64,000 nucleotides of DNA from Chionoecetes opilio (taxonomy: Eukaryota; Arthropoda; Malacostraca; Decapoda; Majidae), in the NCBI GenBank assembly GCA_016584305.1, contig JACEEZ010022944.1, positions 19,931 through 83,930 on the forward strand. Reading direction: 5' to 3'. The position numbers and the translations under genes are program-made. The notes under the pieces were generated by a model that did no database searches, was not told the DNA's origin, and saw only the letters and a list, made by a program, of their open reading frames with translations. Each line of letters begins with the position of its first letter. Positions within the stretch are counted from its first letter, which is position 1. Of this stretch, positions 21,350-32,754 are shown one piece after another.

Positions 21350-22950
21350 CAATATTACAACATTCGTGACTTCGACCTAGCAACATCGACTGTTCCATTT
21401 CAACCGGCGGTAATGCTGATATTTTTGCCCTTTTTTTTTTTTTTTTTTTTTGTGCTATAGCGCCTGTAGGCGTGATTTTAAAGGGCCCCCCCATGGTGGG
21501 CCCCTGGAGGCACCTTGGGGCTGTGAGGTTGGCCCTGGGGGACACTTGGGGCTGTGTGGTGGGCCCCCTGGGCCACTTAGGGCTTGGGTTGGCCCTGGAG
21601 GCCACTTGAGGCTGTGATGGTTGGCCCCGGAGGCACATTTGGGGGGGTGGGGTGGTAGGCCTTGGGGGCACCCGAGGGCTGTGAGGGGTAGCCCTGGGGC
21701 ACACTGAGGGCTGTGAGGGTTGGCCCCCCCCCAGGGTGGCCAGGCGGTTTGTTATTGCGCCTTGATTGAGGCTCATGCCGCCCCGCTTGCCCTCCCATGC
21801 CTGCAACCAGGCGGAGTTAATGGGCAGCTTGGGTGTTCTTAGGCCACGATAGGAGGGCAAAAAGATTTTGGTTCTCAGGGGGGATGGGAACCGGTGTACG
21901 ATGGTTATAAAAACTGTAGACGTGCGCTTTCTCCGACAAAAGCGAAGTCAAAAACAAAAGTCTTAAGTGGAAAGCTGCATACCCAGGAATGGCCTTACTT
22001 TAAAGGGACTCCGCACATTACTTTGTAAATGTTTTTGCCGCCCTGCCACACCCATAAAAGAGCCATTTTAGCCTGGGCAGCAAAGCTTGCCTCCCTGATG
22101 AGCTTGAGCTTCAAGCTGTAGATGGAGTCGACCATGGTGGCCACCCTGAGGGCACCCACAAGGACGGTGTTCCGTGTCCTAGAATTCGAGCTTGGCCCCC
22201 TTAAATTCCCCATGAGGCAGCAAATGGGTCCACACTTTCAGTGCTGCCTTACCACACACACACAAAGCCTTCAAACGAGCTTCCCCTTGCGGTTTTTATC
22301 GTACCTCAGGAAAGACCCCCAGGGCCCTTTTCCCAGATAAAGAAAACAAAAATTTTTTGTCAAATGTGATGAAAGAGGATTATAAAAACTTTCACATTAT
22401 TTTTATCATTCTGCCTGTGCCACCCACGGGGGAGGGGGAACCCTCACAGCCCTCAAATGTGCCTCCAGGGCCCGCCACACAGCCCTCAAGTGTGCCTCCA
22501 GGGCCCCATCACGCCCCCAAGTTGCCCCCAGGGCCTGCCATCACAGCCCTAAAAATGTCCTCCAGGGCCTGCCCTCACAGCCCCCATTTCCTCCAGGCCC
22601 AACCATCACGCCCCCAATGTGCCTCCGGGCCAACCATCACCCCTCAAATGTCCTCCAGGGCCACCCTCACAGCCCTCAAATGTCCTCCCGGGCCCAAACC
22701 TCCGCCCCAAGGGCCCCAGGGGCCCCCAAAAAAAAAGCCCCCAAGGGCTCCGGGGCCAAACCTCCCCCCCCAATGTGCCTCCGGGCCAACCATCACGCCC
22801 TCAAGTGTGCCTCCGGGCATGCCATCCGGGGTTAGAGCCCTGCCTACAGGGGGTATAGGACAAATGTAAAAAAAAACTCTTTTAAACCCAGGGTGATTAG
22901 GCCAGAAAAAATTGGCCCCTCGGTGGGTCCCCGATCCGGGCGTAAGGGAC
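21350..22950. mobile_element. Degraded copy of the 5413 insertion
   Basis: Same order as 5413-7336: 34-bp units in one orientation (21490-21740), a spacer with the AGCTTCAAGCTGTAGATGGA block, then units in the other orientation (22440-22830). The arrays are shorter and damaged. Confidence 0.65.
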
Positions 22951-23239
22951 CATGGGGGTTATGCTAAACCCTTTCTCTGTTTTCTTCTCATTGGCCCGCA
23001 GGAAAAGTGATCCAACTGAACGTGTACATATGCGATTGTGTCTAATATATCAGTTTTTTTTTGATTTTTTCTAAAAGGGTTTTTTTTTTTTTTTTTTTCT
23101 CTCTCTCTCTCTTCTCCTCTCTCTCTCTCTCTCTTTTCTCTCTCTCTTCACCGGCACACTCAAGCTCCCCTTCAGTTTGCGTTCTGCGCACCAACCTGGA
23201 TCCAACACCCCCCGTTTGCAGAGTCCTCAAGATTGACTT

Positions 23240-23430
23240 AACCCCCTTTCCCCAGAGCTTTGGGGGCTAAAAAAATGGTTTTTGTTAGCTTAAAATTTTC
23301 GAAAAAATAATCAAAATCCAAAAAAGTTAGTCGACAAGGGGCAAACAGATCATATCTATAAAATTTCTATATTTAAATTAAAATCGTCTAATACCCCAAA
23401 AAACAATGGAAATTTGTTCTGGGCTGAAGG
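23240..23430. mobile_element. piggyBac-like MITE, degraded copy in U3 flank
   Basis: TTAACCCCCTTTCCCCAGAG and CTGAAGGGGTTAA ends with an AT-rich interior matching 7743-7945. Confidence 0.55.
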
Positions 23431-24589
23431 GGTTAAAAACACCACGACTGTGTTTTGTCGTGGCAAAGGCAGATGCGGTGTCAAGAGACGTCAAATCAAG
23501 GGGGGGGGTTAGGTAGTTGGGGGAGGGAGGATACGGCATCGCGGGGACTAAAAGGGAAGGTGTCAATGCGCTAGCTGCCTTGCCGACTGGGGGCGTTCTG
23601 GAAAACAAAAAATACAAAAAAAACAGACGCAACAGCCTACTGGGGCCAAAAGAGGCTGTCCGTGAAAATACTTTCTAGTATCTACCCATAGTTCTACTTT
23701 AAGATAAAAATAGCAAGTTGAAGGCTCCCCCCCACCCCCCTCCCCCCGGGCCCAGGCCGCAGGAAAAAAGTAGAAAAAAACCCATGCAGTATGAAAAAAC
23801 TGCCCTGGAATTTTTTGGCAAAATTTAAGGGAAAACATACTCTAAATAAAAAAAAAAAAAAAAAGTTTTAAAAGAAGGGATAAACGAAAATTTTTTTGGG
23901 AGTTGTGCAAGTGTTATTTGAATGCTAAAATATGCTAAAGACCTGGCGCTCTGAGGGCCTACTATTTGCAAGGCAAAAAGGTTTTGGGATTTGATTACCT
24001 GGGCTGGAAAAATTACGTTGAGTTACCCCCGAAACTATCGGAAAAAAAAAAATTTTTTGATTTCTGGGTGCTCAAAAATATCCGAAATTGACGAAAACGG
24101 GAGCCCTAAATATGATCGCAGGAAAAATTATGGAATAAAAAAGGTTCATCTTGAGGTGTTCTAAATGACGCAGTAATCGGCTTTCAAAACCCTCATGGTT
24201 GTCGAGAAAATTTATATTTTTTTAAAATTCAAAATCTATTTACAATGACTTCACAACACATGTGGGTTTTTCTGTTTAGCTTTGTGAAAGTAAAGGATTT
24301 GACCAAACTTTAATGCCCCGTTTTTAAACTCATATTTTTGTTCATAAATTTTTCGTACAGTTTACACACATCCCTTCCGGGCAAAAGGAAAAAGAGGCGA
24401 TGCAGGGCACAAGAGGAAGAAGAGTTGGCGGCGTAAACCCTTGTCTCCGCCTCCCTAAAAACAACTGTCATTATTTCCAAAAATAATGTTCGACGGAAGT
24501 TTATAAGAATGTTTCCCAAATCCAAAAAGGAAACGAAACCAACGCCCAAATTGTGTAGGCACGGTCCTATGTAAAAAATACCCTTTTTT

Positions 24590-25290
24590 TTGGTTTATGG
24601 AAATGTCCCCCCGGGAAAGGGAAATCCACCCAAACCCAACCCGAAATCTCGCCGAATTGGAACACTCGCCCAGTGTCTTTCGGCGACGTTTCAAATTTTA
24701 AATAAAAAAGGGAAACTAACCTAACTACCCCCAAACCTAGCCTAACTATCAGGTTGTTGGTATTTAATCCCTGATGCAGAAACACGGGTAATGGGAACAC
24801 TCCCGACTGATTAAATAGGAACACTCGTTACGTCGGCGAGTGTTTCCTATCGGCGACATTTTCCAGGTACACGCTAGGTTTATGGAACTGTCGCCGAAAA
24901 CACCAATCCAGTACTCTCCCCGACGTAAAAAATAGGAACACTCGTCGAGGGTCGGCGATTTTCCTATCGGCGAAAGTTCCAGGTACCGCAGGTTAGGGAA
25001 CTGTCGTCGAAACACCAATCCAGAACTCTCGCCGACGTGAAAAATAGGAACACTCGTCGATGCCCGGCGAGTGTTCCTATCGGCGACAGTTCCAGGTACC
25101 CGCTAGTTTATGGAACTGTCGCGAAACCCCAATCCAAACTCTCGCCGACGTAAAAAAATAGAACACTCGTCGTTGTCGGCGAGTTTTTCCATCGGCGACA
25201 GTTCCGGGTACCCGCTGGTTTTATGGAACTGTCGTCGAAACCCAATCCAACTCTCGCCGACGTGAAAAATAAATAAGACGGGTTTGTTGC
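24590..25290. repeat. 115-bp dyad satellite, third array
   Basis: About six units of the same type as 9060-9668. Its end at GACAGTTCCCGG is the empty site of the 9677 element. Confidence 0.85.
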
Positions 25291-25302
25291 GACAGTTCCC
25301 GG

Positions 25303-27084
25303 GTACCCTGGGCTACATAAACTCCCCATGACAACACTGTATTTAGGTCCTGGAGGCAAGGAACGGGGCAGCTACAGTGTAGCTGCCTGTTCCTTGTGTG
25401 TAGCTGCACACCCCACACACACCACACCCCCTTACCTGGCATGAGTGGCGACCTACATCAACTTCGCCGATAACGTCCAAGATTCTTCAAAGGTATCAAA
25501 GGGTTGCCTCAAAACGTGCCTGTGTTTACTAAGCCAGCGATGACGCAATACTTTCGGCTCTTTAAATCTCCCTATTGCATCCTTTCAGCCTTTAAACACA
25601 AAAACTCTGTATTCACAATAATAATAATATGATCATAAAAAATAGTTTAATATATCTGTGTCATTTACTAGCGTGTTTAATAAGGGTTTTTAGGAGTTTT
25701 TTTGGGAAGTGAAATGCCCAATGTTGACGTCAACAAAATACGTTGCATGGCAACGTTTACCGTAAACAACACTATAGTCGCCAGTCCACTCGCCACTGCA
25801 CTAATGTCGCCGGGCACAATATATACGAATTTTAGCATCACTACAGCCTTGTATTGCCACTGAAGACTGTAGTGTGATGTAAGTACATTTATTTCAAAGA
25901 CTGTTTGTTTTGTGTTGGGGTTTAGGGTCGGTGCTTGTGAGGGAATTATTGGCACTTGGAAGGTTGTCTTGCACATGGCAAGGTAAGTAGCGGGCTTGGC
26001 TTGTGTGTGTCTAGCTATCTTTTAATTGTGACAAATGTTGGCGGATGACTGCTGGAGGCCCCTTTGTTAGTAAACCGGGTAAAAATGGCCAGAGTTTCCG
26101 CGCTCGTTTTCAGAGACACAGACGGTTTTTTCTTGGCCTGCAATAGGTGCTCATTGTATTGCATGGTGCATCAAATTATCTCGGTAATAATTGTGTATAA
26201 TGACGGTATAAATAATTGCTATTCTATGTAATTTTCCCAATGACGAATTTTTTGTTGAACGGGAAAACCGTAACGTAAAATTGATACTCTAACCCCCAAA
26301 ACCGTCAGTCGTAGAGCGTTCGTACATTACAGCCAAAAGATAGTAAACCATACGTTGCTAAAAATATTTTAAACGGTCATTGGGCCCCAAAAAAGTCGCA
26401 TAACTCGTCAGAACAAAAAAAACCGTAAAATTCATACCTGGCAACTCGCGAACCAAAGTCACAGACCTTGCTGACGGTTTTTCTGAGGTTGGGGGGAGTT
26501 TTTCGTACAGAAAAAAGCCACTTAGGGGCGAGTTTAAAAATAATTTCACTGATGAAAAAAGTTGTAGAGGGCCACAAACTCATCGGGAGTGTGACCTCAA
26601 AATTACATTCAGACCTACACTTAGTCCGCCAGACGCCCGAAGCTCACCTGAAAGCCACTCCGTTACACTTTACACCCACAGAAAAGCCACTTACGATAGA
26701 GATTCGAAAAATTTCACTGACGACAAAATTGTAGAGCGCAAAAAACTCTATCGGAAGTGTGCCTTCGACATAGCCGTAAGACCTACATTAAGCCCGCCAG
26801 ACGCCGGAAAGCTCACTTCTCATACAATATCGCCTCGTTTCTCGGGTAGTTTGTCTATTTTATAGTTTTTTATTTATTTGTAGTTGTCTTTGCTATTTTT
26901 TTCAGAGTGGTGACATTTGCTAGTGTAGTTTTTAAGTTTGTGTTTGTTTGGGGTTTTTGTTGTTTGTTGATGAAGGTACATTTATTTGAAAAGAGTGTTT
27001 GTTTAGTGTTGAGTTTAGGGTCTGGCTGCTTGGTGAGGAATTATTGGCACGCTGTTTTGGGCAGATGGTGGTGTTGGCAGTGCT
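25303..27084. other. Conserved non-coding block of the tandem unit, second copy
   Basis: Collinear with 11393-13074. No gene seen. Confidence 0.6.
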
Positions 27085-27440
27085 ACATAAGAACATAGTA
27101 AAAATAAGGAAGCTACAAGAGGCTGGGAGACCTACACGAGGTAGTTCCTGTTACTTAACACTACCTACATCCACCTTTCATCCCCATCCATAACACTGTC
27201 CAGCCTCCTTTTAAAGCTCCCAATGACTCCCCACTAACTACCTGTCTACTGATCCATCCCAAATCATTCAACCACCCTATTTGTGAACCAGTTTCTCCCT
27301 ATTTCATTAAAAAAACCCACCTTTTTCCAGCTTGAATCCGTGACTTCTTGTTCTGGGCCTGCTTTACTAGCCTTAAGAACTTTTGCTACCTCGCCTTGAT
27401 TGTACCCCTTGATCCACTTAAAAACTTCTATCAGATCGTT
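27085..27440 (-). pseudogene. CR1-like LINE 3' fragment
   Basis: On the minus strand, DLIEVFKWIKG and a following region align with the C-terminus of the LINE frame at 31807-32208, ending in the same 3' terminal GGAAGCTACAAGAGGC. It is frameshifted. Confidence 0.7.
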
Positions 27441-27789
27441 TGTGAGTTGTACTAATGTTTCATGCGTTTTTAATGACTCATATTTTGATTCCTTTGACGT
27501 GACTTTGTAATTGTGGTTGGCACTTGGGTATTAAATTCTAGTGTTTGGCCTACTCCCCCTCTCCCCAAACAAGCTGGCCACCTGGGCCAATGCGGATTAA
27601 GGCCCCGGCTACAAAACATGCCTACCAACATCATAGTTTGTGAGTTAGGGCTGTTGAAAACATTCCCTACATCCAGGGAACATTCAGTGTATTTCTTCTG
27701 AGTCCAGAGACGTGTGCACCTGACGATCCCCACAGAATGATGACCCAAGTGTCGAGAACCCCCCAACCCCCGCTAGGAGGCTAGCTTAG

Positions 27790-27990
27790 CTTAGGGTAGG
27801 TTATACGTATTTGTGTAGGTTAGGTTAGATTTGGTTAGGTTAGGTTAGATTTGATAATGTTAGGTTAGATTTGATAAGCTTAGGTTAGATTTGATAAGGT
27901 TAGATTAGGTTAGATTTGGCTAGGTTAGGTTGGATTTGGTTAGGTTAGGTTATCGGTGGGTCAAGCCCCCCGCTAGGTTAGGTTAAATTT
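27790..27990 (+). repeat. Interstitial TTAGG-variant tract
   Basis: GGTTAGGTTAGATTTGATAA-type units, a degenerate relative of the arthropod telomere repeat. Counterpart of 14340-14460. Confidence 0.75.
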
Positions 27991-28280
27991 GGTTAGGCAA
28001 ATTTCTCTAGATAAAAGGAAATTACCCTAGATCTAGGGAATTTTACCCCCCCTACACAACTCTTAAATTACGTGTTTCCGACGCATAATTTGTTCCCCAC
28101 CCGAAAACCCCGCATTCCCACAGGTGCCCAAGCTTGTTTGGGGGAAGTGGGAGAGTCTGCTGTCGTTCCAGGCTGCTTGGTATTATCACATCTGTGTTCG
28201 TGTACATCGTCAGTCGACCGGCTGTCGCGTGTGGTGGCCAGAGTGTTGCTGCGGTGGAGGCTGTGGGGCCGGGCAGCAGC

Positions 28281-29552
28281 ATGAGTGGCCGAGAGCAGCA
28301 GGATCAGTCTGCCTCAGGGGTGGGGAGGCACAGGGGTGATGGCAAGAATCACCTGGAGGCAGGCAGCTCAGGCCACAAGGCACACAGTGAGCTGAAGTTT
28401 CCAGCAGTGTGACAAAACATTCAAATGCAAGAGTCTGCTTGAGCAACATTCCTTGACACACAGTGGTGTTAAGAACCATGAATGTTTAGAGTGTGGGAAA
28501 AGATTTGCTAGAAAGAGTGACCTCACCAAGCACACCCTGACACACAGTGGTGTTAAGAATTATGAATGTTTAAAGTGTGGGAAAAGATTTACTCTAAAGT
28601 CTAAGCTCAACACACACACCCTGACACACAGTGGTGATAAGAATTATGAATGTTTAGAGTGTGGGAAAATTTTTACTAGAAAGAGTGACCTCACCACACA
28701 CACCCCGACACACATGGTGTTAAGAATTACGAATGTTTAGAGTGTGGGAAAAAGATTTACTGAAAAGGGTAAACCCCACCAACACACCCTGACACACAGT
28801 GGTGTTAAGAATTATGAATGTTTAGAGTGTGGGAAAGATTTACTACAATGGGTTCCCTCACCACACACACCCTGACACAGTGGTGATAAGAATTATGAAT
28901 GTTTAGAGTGTGGGAAAAGATTTACTACAAAGGGTAACCTCACCACACACACCCTGACGCACAGTGGTGTTAAGAATTATGAATGTTTAGAGTGTGGGAA
29001 AAGATTTGCTAGAAAGGGTGACCTCACCACACACACCCCGACACACAGTGGCGATAAGAATTATGAATGTTTAGAGTGTGGGAAAAGATTTACTACAATG
29101 GGTTCCCTCACTACACACACCCTGATACACAGTGGTGTTAATAATTATGAATGTTTAGAGTGTGGGAAAAGATTTTACACAAAGTGACCTCACCCGACAC
29201 ACCCCCGACACACGTGGTGTTAAGAATTATGAATGTTTAGAGTGTGGGAAAGATTTACTACAAAAAGTGACCTCACCAAACCACCCCTGACACCAGTGGT
29301 GTTAAGAATTATGAATGTTTAGAGTGTGGGAAAAGGTTTACTACAAAGGGTAACCTCACCAAACACACCCTGACACACAGTGGTGTTAAGAATCAAGAAT
29401 GCCTAGAGTGTGGGAAAAGGTTTTATACCCGTTTTGAACTCAACCAACACACCTTTAGACACACTGGCTTGCGGGAGTTCAAGTGTGATATTTGTAGCAA
29501 GTGTTTCAAGACAAAGGGTGATATTGCCAGGCACATGAAGATCCACTTTTGA
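28281..29552 (+). pseudogene. C2H2 zinc-finger copy with frameshifts (U4)
   Basis: The start MSGREQQDQSAS at 28281 and the stop at 29550-29552 match U1. The first frameshift is one extra base near 28398, at the first finger. Fingers 2-5 are open together at 28453-28710. A missing base near 28711 and about eight further indels follow. Around 14 finger units are present and the final finger is preserved. Identity to U1 and U5 is high between the lesions. Its leader is the U5 type, while its 3' flank, with AATAAA at 29739, is the U1 type. It could be a real gene if the indels are sequence errors. Confidence 0.75.
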
Positions 29553-29871
29553 GGTGGTGTGTTGTGTGGACAAGTGTGGTTGTACCCGTGCCTGTGGGAG
29601 TGTGTCCTGTGTAGCAATGGGTGGTGGTGGTGGTGGGGGCAGTGTGTTACATGTGTGGTGGCAGCCGTGCCCTTGTGTTTTTGTGAGGGAATAATGCCCC
29701 ACATTTGTTGGGTTTTGGGAGTGCAGGTGTGACTTTTCAATAAATGTATCCAGGGTTTTAAAGGTTTCTCTGGTGATTGCCTTAAAAAACAGTCTTTCCA
29801 CGCATAAGTTACACTCCTATTTTCTGCAGGTCACATATATGTATATCGCATAAACCTTACTCTGTCTCTTC

Positions 29872-30055
29872 AACATGGATTCACCAAGGGTAGGTCATGT
29901 CTCACCAATTTATTGAGTTTTTATAGGAAAGTTTATGAGACGGCAGATAATGATAAGGATTATGATATAATATATCTGGACTTTAGTAAGGCATTTGACA
30001 AAGTACCACACGAGCGACTCTTAAATAAGGTTAGGGCTCATGGTATAGATGGGAA
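29872..30055 (+). pseudogene. CR1-like LINE reverse transcriptase, part 1
   Basis: The 5'-truncated LINE begins inside the U4 3' flank just after CTCTGTCTCTTCA. The frame contains HGFTKGRSC and the catalytic YLDFSKAFDKV block (first Asp of the RT active site). It is interrupted at 30055 by the element at 30056-31213. The frame resumes at 31221 in the correct phase once that element and one 7-bp duplication are discounted. Confidence 0.85.
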
Positions 30056-31213
30056 CAAAGACTACTCTATACTGGACTTGCTACTCATTTTGGGCTATTT
30101 CCAGTGGAGGCCATTTTGCGATTCCTGCCATTTTCGAACATCACTCCTTTTCCCTTCCTATGGTTTATCAGTATATTGATTACCGTTTTCTTCGTAAATG
30201 TTTGTTCTATAATATTATCAAATAAAAAACAGTAAATGCAATAAAGAAATGCCATTATGAGAGAGTTAAAATATTCATGAACTTAATATTCACTTGAAAC
30301 TCATCGCCATTTAATATTTGCGAGAAAACATTTTAGATGCTAGTGATAGAAAAGCGGATTTTCATTAGCTTTCCATTGCTATACTTCATTTTCTGATAAA
30401 AGAATCACAACCATGCATAATTAGCGTTAACTAAAAAATAACATCTATCGGGGTAATTACCCGATGGATGATGTTATTTATTTAGTTAACGCTAATTTAT
30501 GCATGGTTTTTAATTCATTTATCAGAAAATGAAAAATAGCAATGGAAAGCTAATTAATCCGCTTCTATTGATATGTTGCATGTAAAAAGTCTTCACGCAA
30601 AATATCAAAATTTCGATGATTTAATTTTATAAGTTCATGCATATTTCTTCAGTCTCATAATGGAATTTCTTTATGTATTTTAGTTTTTTATTTGAAATAT
30701 TATGAACAAACATTCACGAAGATAACAGTGTATCATTTATACTGATATGCCATAGTCTACTGTATTCATGGAACACTTTTTTACTTGCCGATACGATTGA
30801 TGATGTTATTTTTTTAGTTAACGCTAATTTAGGCATGGTGGTAATTCATTTATCAGAAAACTAAATATATCAATGGAAAGCTAATGAAAATCCGCTTCTT
30901 TCTATCGCTAGCATCTAAAATGTTTTCTCGCAAAATATTAAATGGCGAAGAGTTTAAGTATATATTGAGGTCATGCATATTTCTTCACTCTCTCATAATG
31001 GCATTTCTTTAGTGTATTTTACTGTTTTTTATTTGATAATATTATAGAACAAACAGTTACGAAGATAACGGTATATCATATATACTGATAAACCTTAGGA
31101 AGGGAAATAGGGGTGATGTTCTAAAATGGCAGGAATCGCAAAACTGGCCTCCACTGGTCATGGGCGGGTTGGCGCGGGGCAAGAGTAGCAAGTCCAGTAT
31201 AGAGTAGTCTTTG
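30056..31213. mobile_element. Palindromic TIR element inside the LINE, 1158 bp
   Basis: A perfect 30-bp terminal inverted repeat starts CAAAGACTACTCTATACTGG (30056-30085; mirrored at 31184-31213). The 7-bp duplication ATGGGAA is at 30049-30055 and 31214-31220. The interior is three-armed: a left arm, a dyad centre near 30449-30470 (GGGTAATTACCCGATGG), an incomplete right arm (about 30467-30760), then a second full right arm (about 30795-31183). There is no coding frame, so it is non-autonomous. Relatives lie at 40847 and 49051. Confidence 0.85.
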
Positions 31214-32281
31214 ATGGGAAGGTTCTTCATTGGATCAGAGCTTGGCTAAGTAATAGGCAACAAAGGGTTACAATTAATGGTTCCAAATCTGAATGGGGAC
31301 TGGTGACAAGTGGAGTTCCACAAGGGTCTGTTTTGAGCCCATTACTATTTTTTATTTACATCAACGACTTGGATAGTGGGATTAGCAGTGATATCAGCAA
31401 GTTTGCTGATGATACTAAGTTAGGTAGGATTATTGGATCACAGTCTGATGTAAACATATTGCAGGGAGACTTAGATAAACTTAACGAGTGGGCAGTCAGA
31501 TGGCAGATGGAATTTAATATTGATAAATGTAGCTTTATGAATGTTGGTAGAAAAAACCCTGGTAATAGATACACCATAAGCAATGTATCGCTGAAAAGAT
31601 CAGGTGAAAAAGATCTTGGAGTGAGGGTGAGCCCAGACCTCTGACCTAGGAAACAATGTATTGAGGCCAGAAATAGAGCTAATAGAGTATTAGGATTCAT
31701 TACCAGAGGTGTTAAAAGTAGAAGTGCGGAAGTTATTCTAAAGCTTCTAGCTCTAGTCAGGCCTCACCTAGACTATACAGTTCAGTTTTGGTCTCCATAT
31801 TACAGGATGGATATAGTGTTGTTAGAAAAAGTGCAGAGAAGGATGACCAAAATGATACAAGGGATGCGTAACTTTAGTTATGAGAAGAGATTGAAGTTAT
31901 TAAAGTTACACTCACTCGAGAGACGCAGAGTAAGGGGCGATCTGATAGAAGTTTTTAAGTGGATAAAGGGATTTAATAAAGGAAAGGTAGGAAAAGTTCT
32001 TACGGTTTTTAACCAGGGTAGAACAAGAAATAACGGATTCAAGCTGGAAAAGCGTAGATTTAGAAAGGAAATAGGGAAAAACTGGCTCACAAATAGGGTG
32101 GTGAATGAATGGAATGGTCTCAGTAGACAGGTAGTTAGTGCTGAGTCATTGGGGAGCTTTAAAGGGGAGCTGGATAGGTTCATGGGTGGGGATGAAAGGT
32201 GGATGTAGGTAGTGTTAGGTGACAGGAACTACCACGTGTAGGCCTCGCGGCCTCTTGTAGCTTCCTTATTTTCTTATGTTC
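31214..32281 (+). pseudogene. CR1-like LINE reverse transcriptase, part 2, and 3' end
   Basis: Continues part 1 through SGVPQGSVLSPLLF and FADDTKL (the catalytic Asp pair) to a C-terminal region with RPHLDYTVQFW and VVNEWNGLS, stopping at 32206-32208. Only one in-frame TGA (31642-31644) breaks it, so this is a young copy. The 3' terminus is CCTCTTGTAGCTTCCTTATT followed by TTCTTATGTTCTTATG. Many fragments in the window end in this terminus. The EN domain is absent upstream. Confidence 0.85.
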
Positions 32282-32580
32282 TTATGAGTCTGGGCAAACA
32301 CTAGAAATGTACCCTTCAGTACTTCTCAAGGTATCCTCTAGTACTTTTTCATGTTCTTCCTTCCTCCAAGTCTTTGTTTTGGGTGGTACAGAGGTCGCCA
32401 CTATAGTCTGTGTTTCTCTAGTTGTGACTTCTATTGGTACACTCACTATTGCAGCTCTTCCTTCTCCATACTCCACTTTGTTTATACTTTCACCCTTATA
32501 TTTTGTCCTTATCACAACTCCACCACTTCTGTCCCTTCTGCACATGTTGTAGTTATTACTTATCAACACTTGGTCTTCTA
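32282..32580 (-). pseudogene. LINE endonuclease fragment
   Basis: A minus-strand frame of about 95 residues contains NMCRRDRSGGVV, VEYGEGRAAIVSV and VPPKTKTW, resembling the APE-type endonuclease domain of CR1-like LINEs. It abuts the 3' end of the plus-strand LINE, so the two pieces are in opposite orientation. No catalytic DFN block is included. Confidence 0.65.
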
Positions 32581-32584
32581 AGCA

Positions 32585-32700
32585 TTGAGTCTGTTAGACA
32601 CACCACGCCTGGATCTTTAGTTAATAAATAATCTCTCCGTTCCAGGCTGCTTGGTATCATCACATCTGTGTTCGTGTACATCGTCAGTCGACCGGCCGTC
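32585..32700 (+). promoter_or_regulatory. Second leader type upstream of U5
   Basis: The sequence from GTCTGTTAGACACACCACGC to CATCACATCTGTG is the same as 2396-2490 in the palindrome. It ends at a candidate acceptor, CATCGTCAG. It may be an alternative first exon or promoter region. U4 shares only its distal part. Confidence 0.35.
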
Positions 32701-32754
32701 GCGTGCGGTGGCCAGAGTGTTGCTGCGGTGGAGGCTGTGGGGCCGGGCAGCAGC

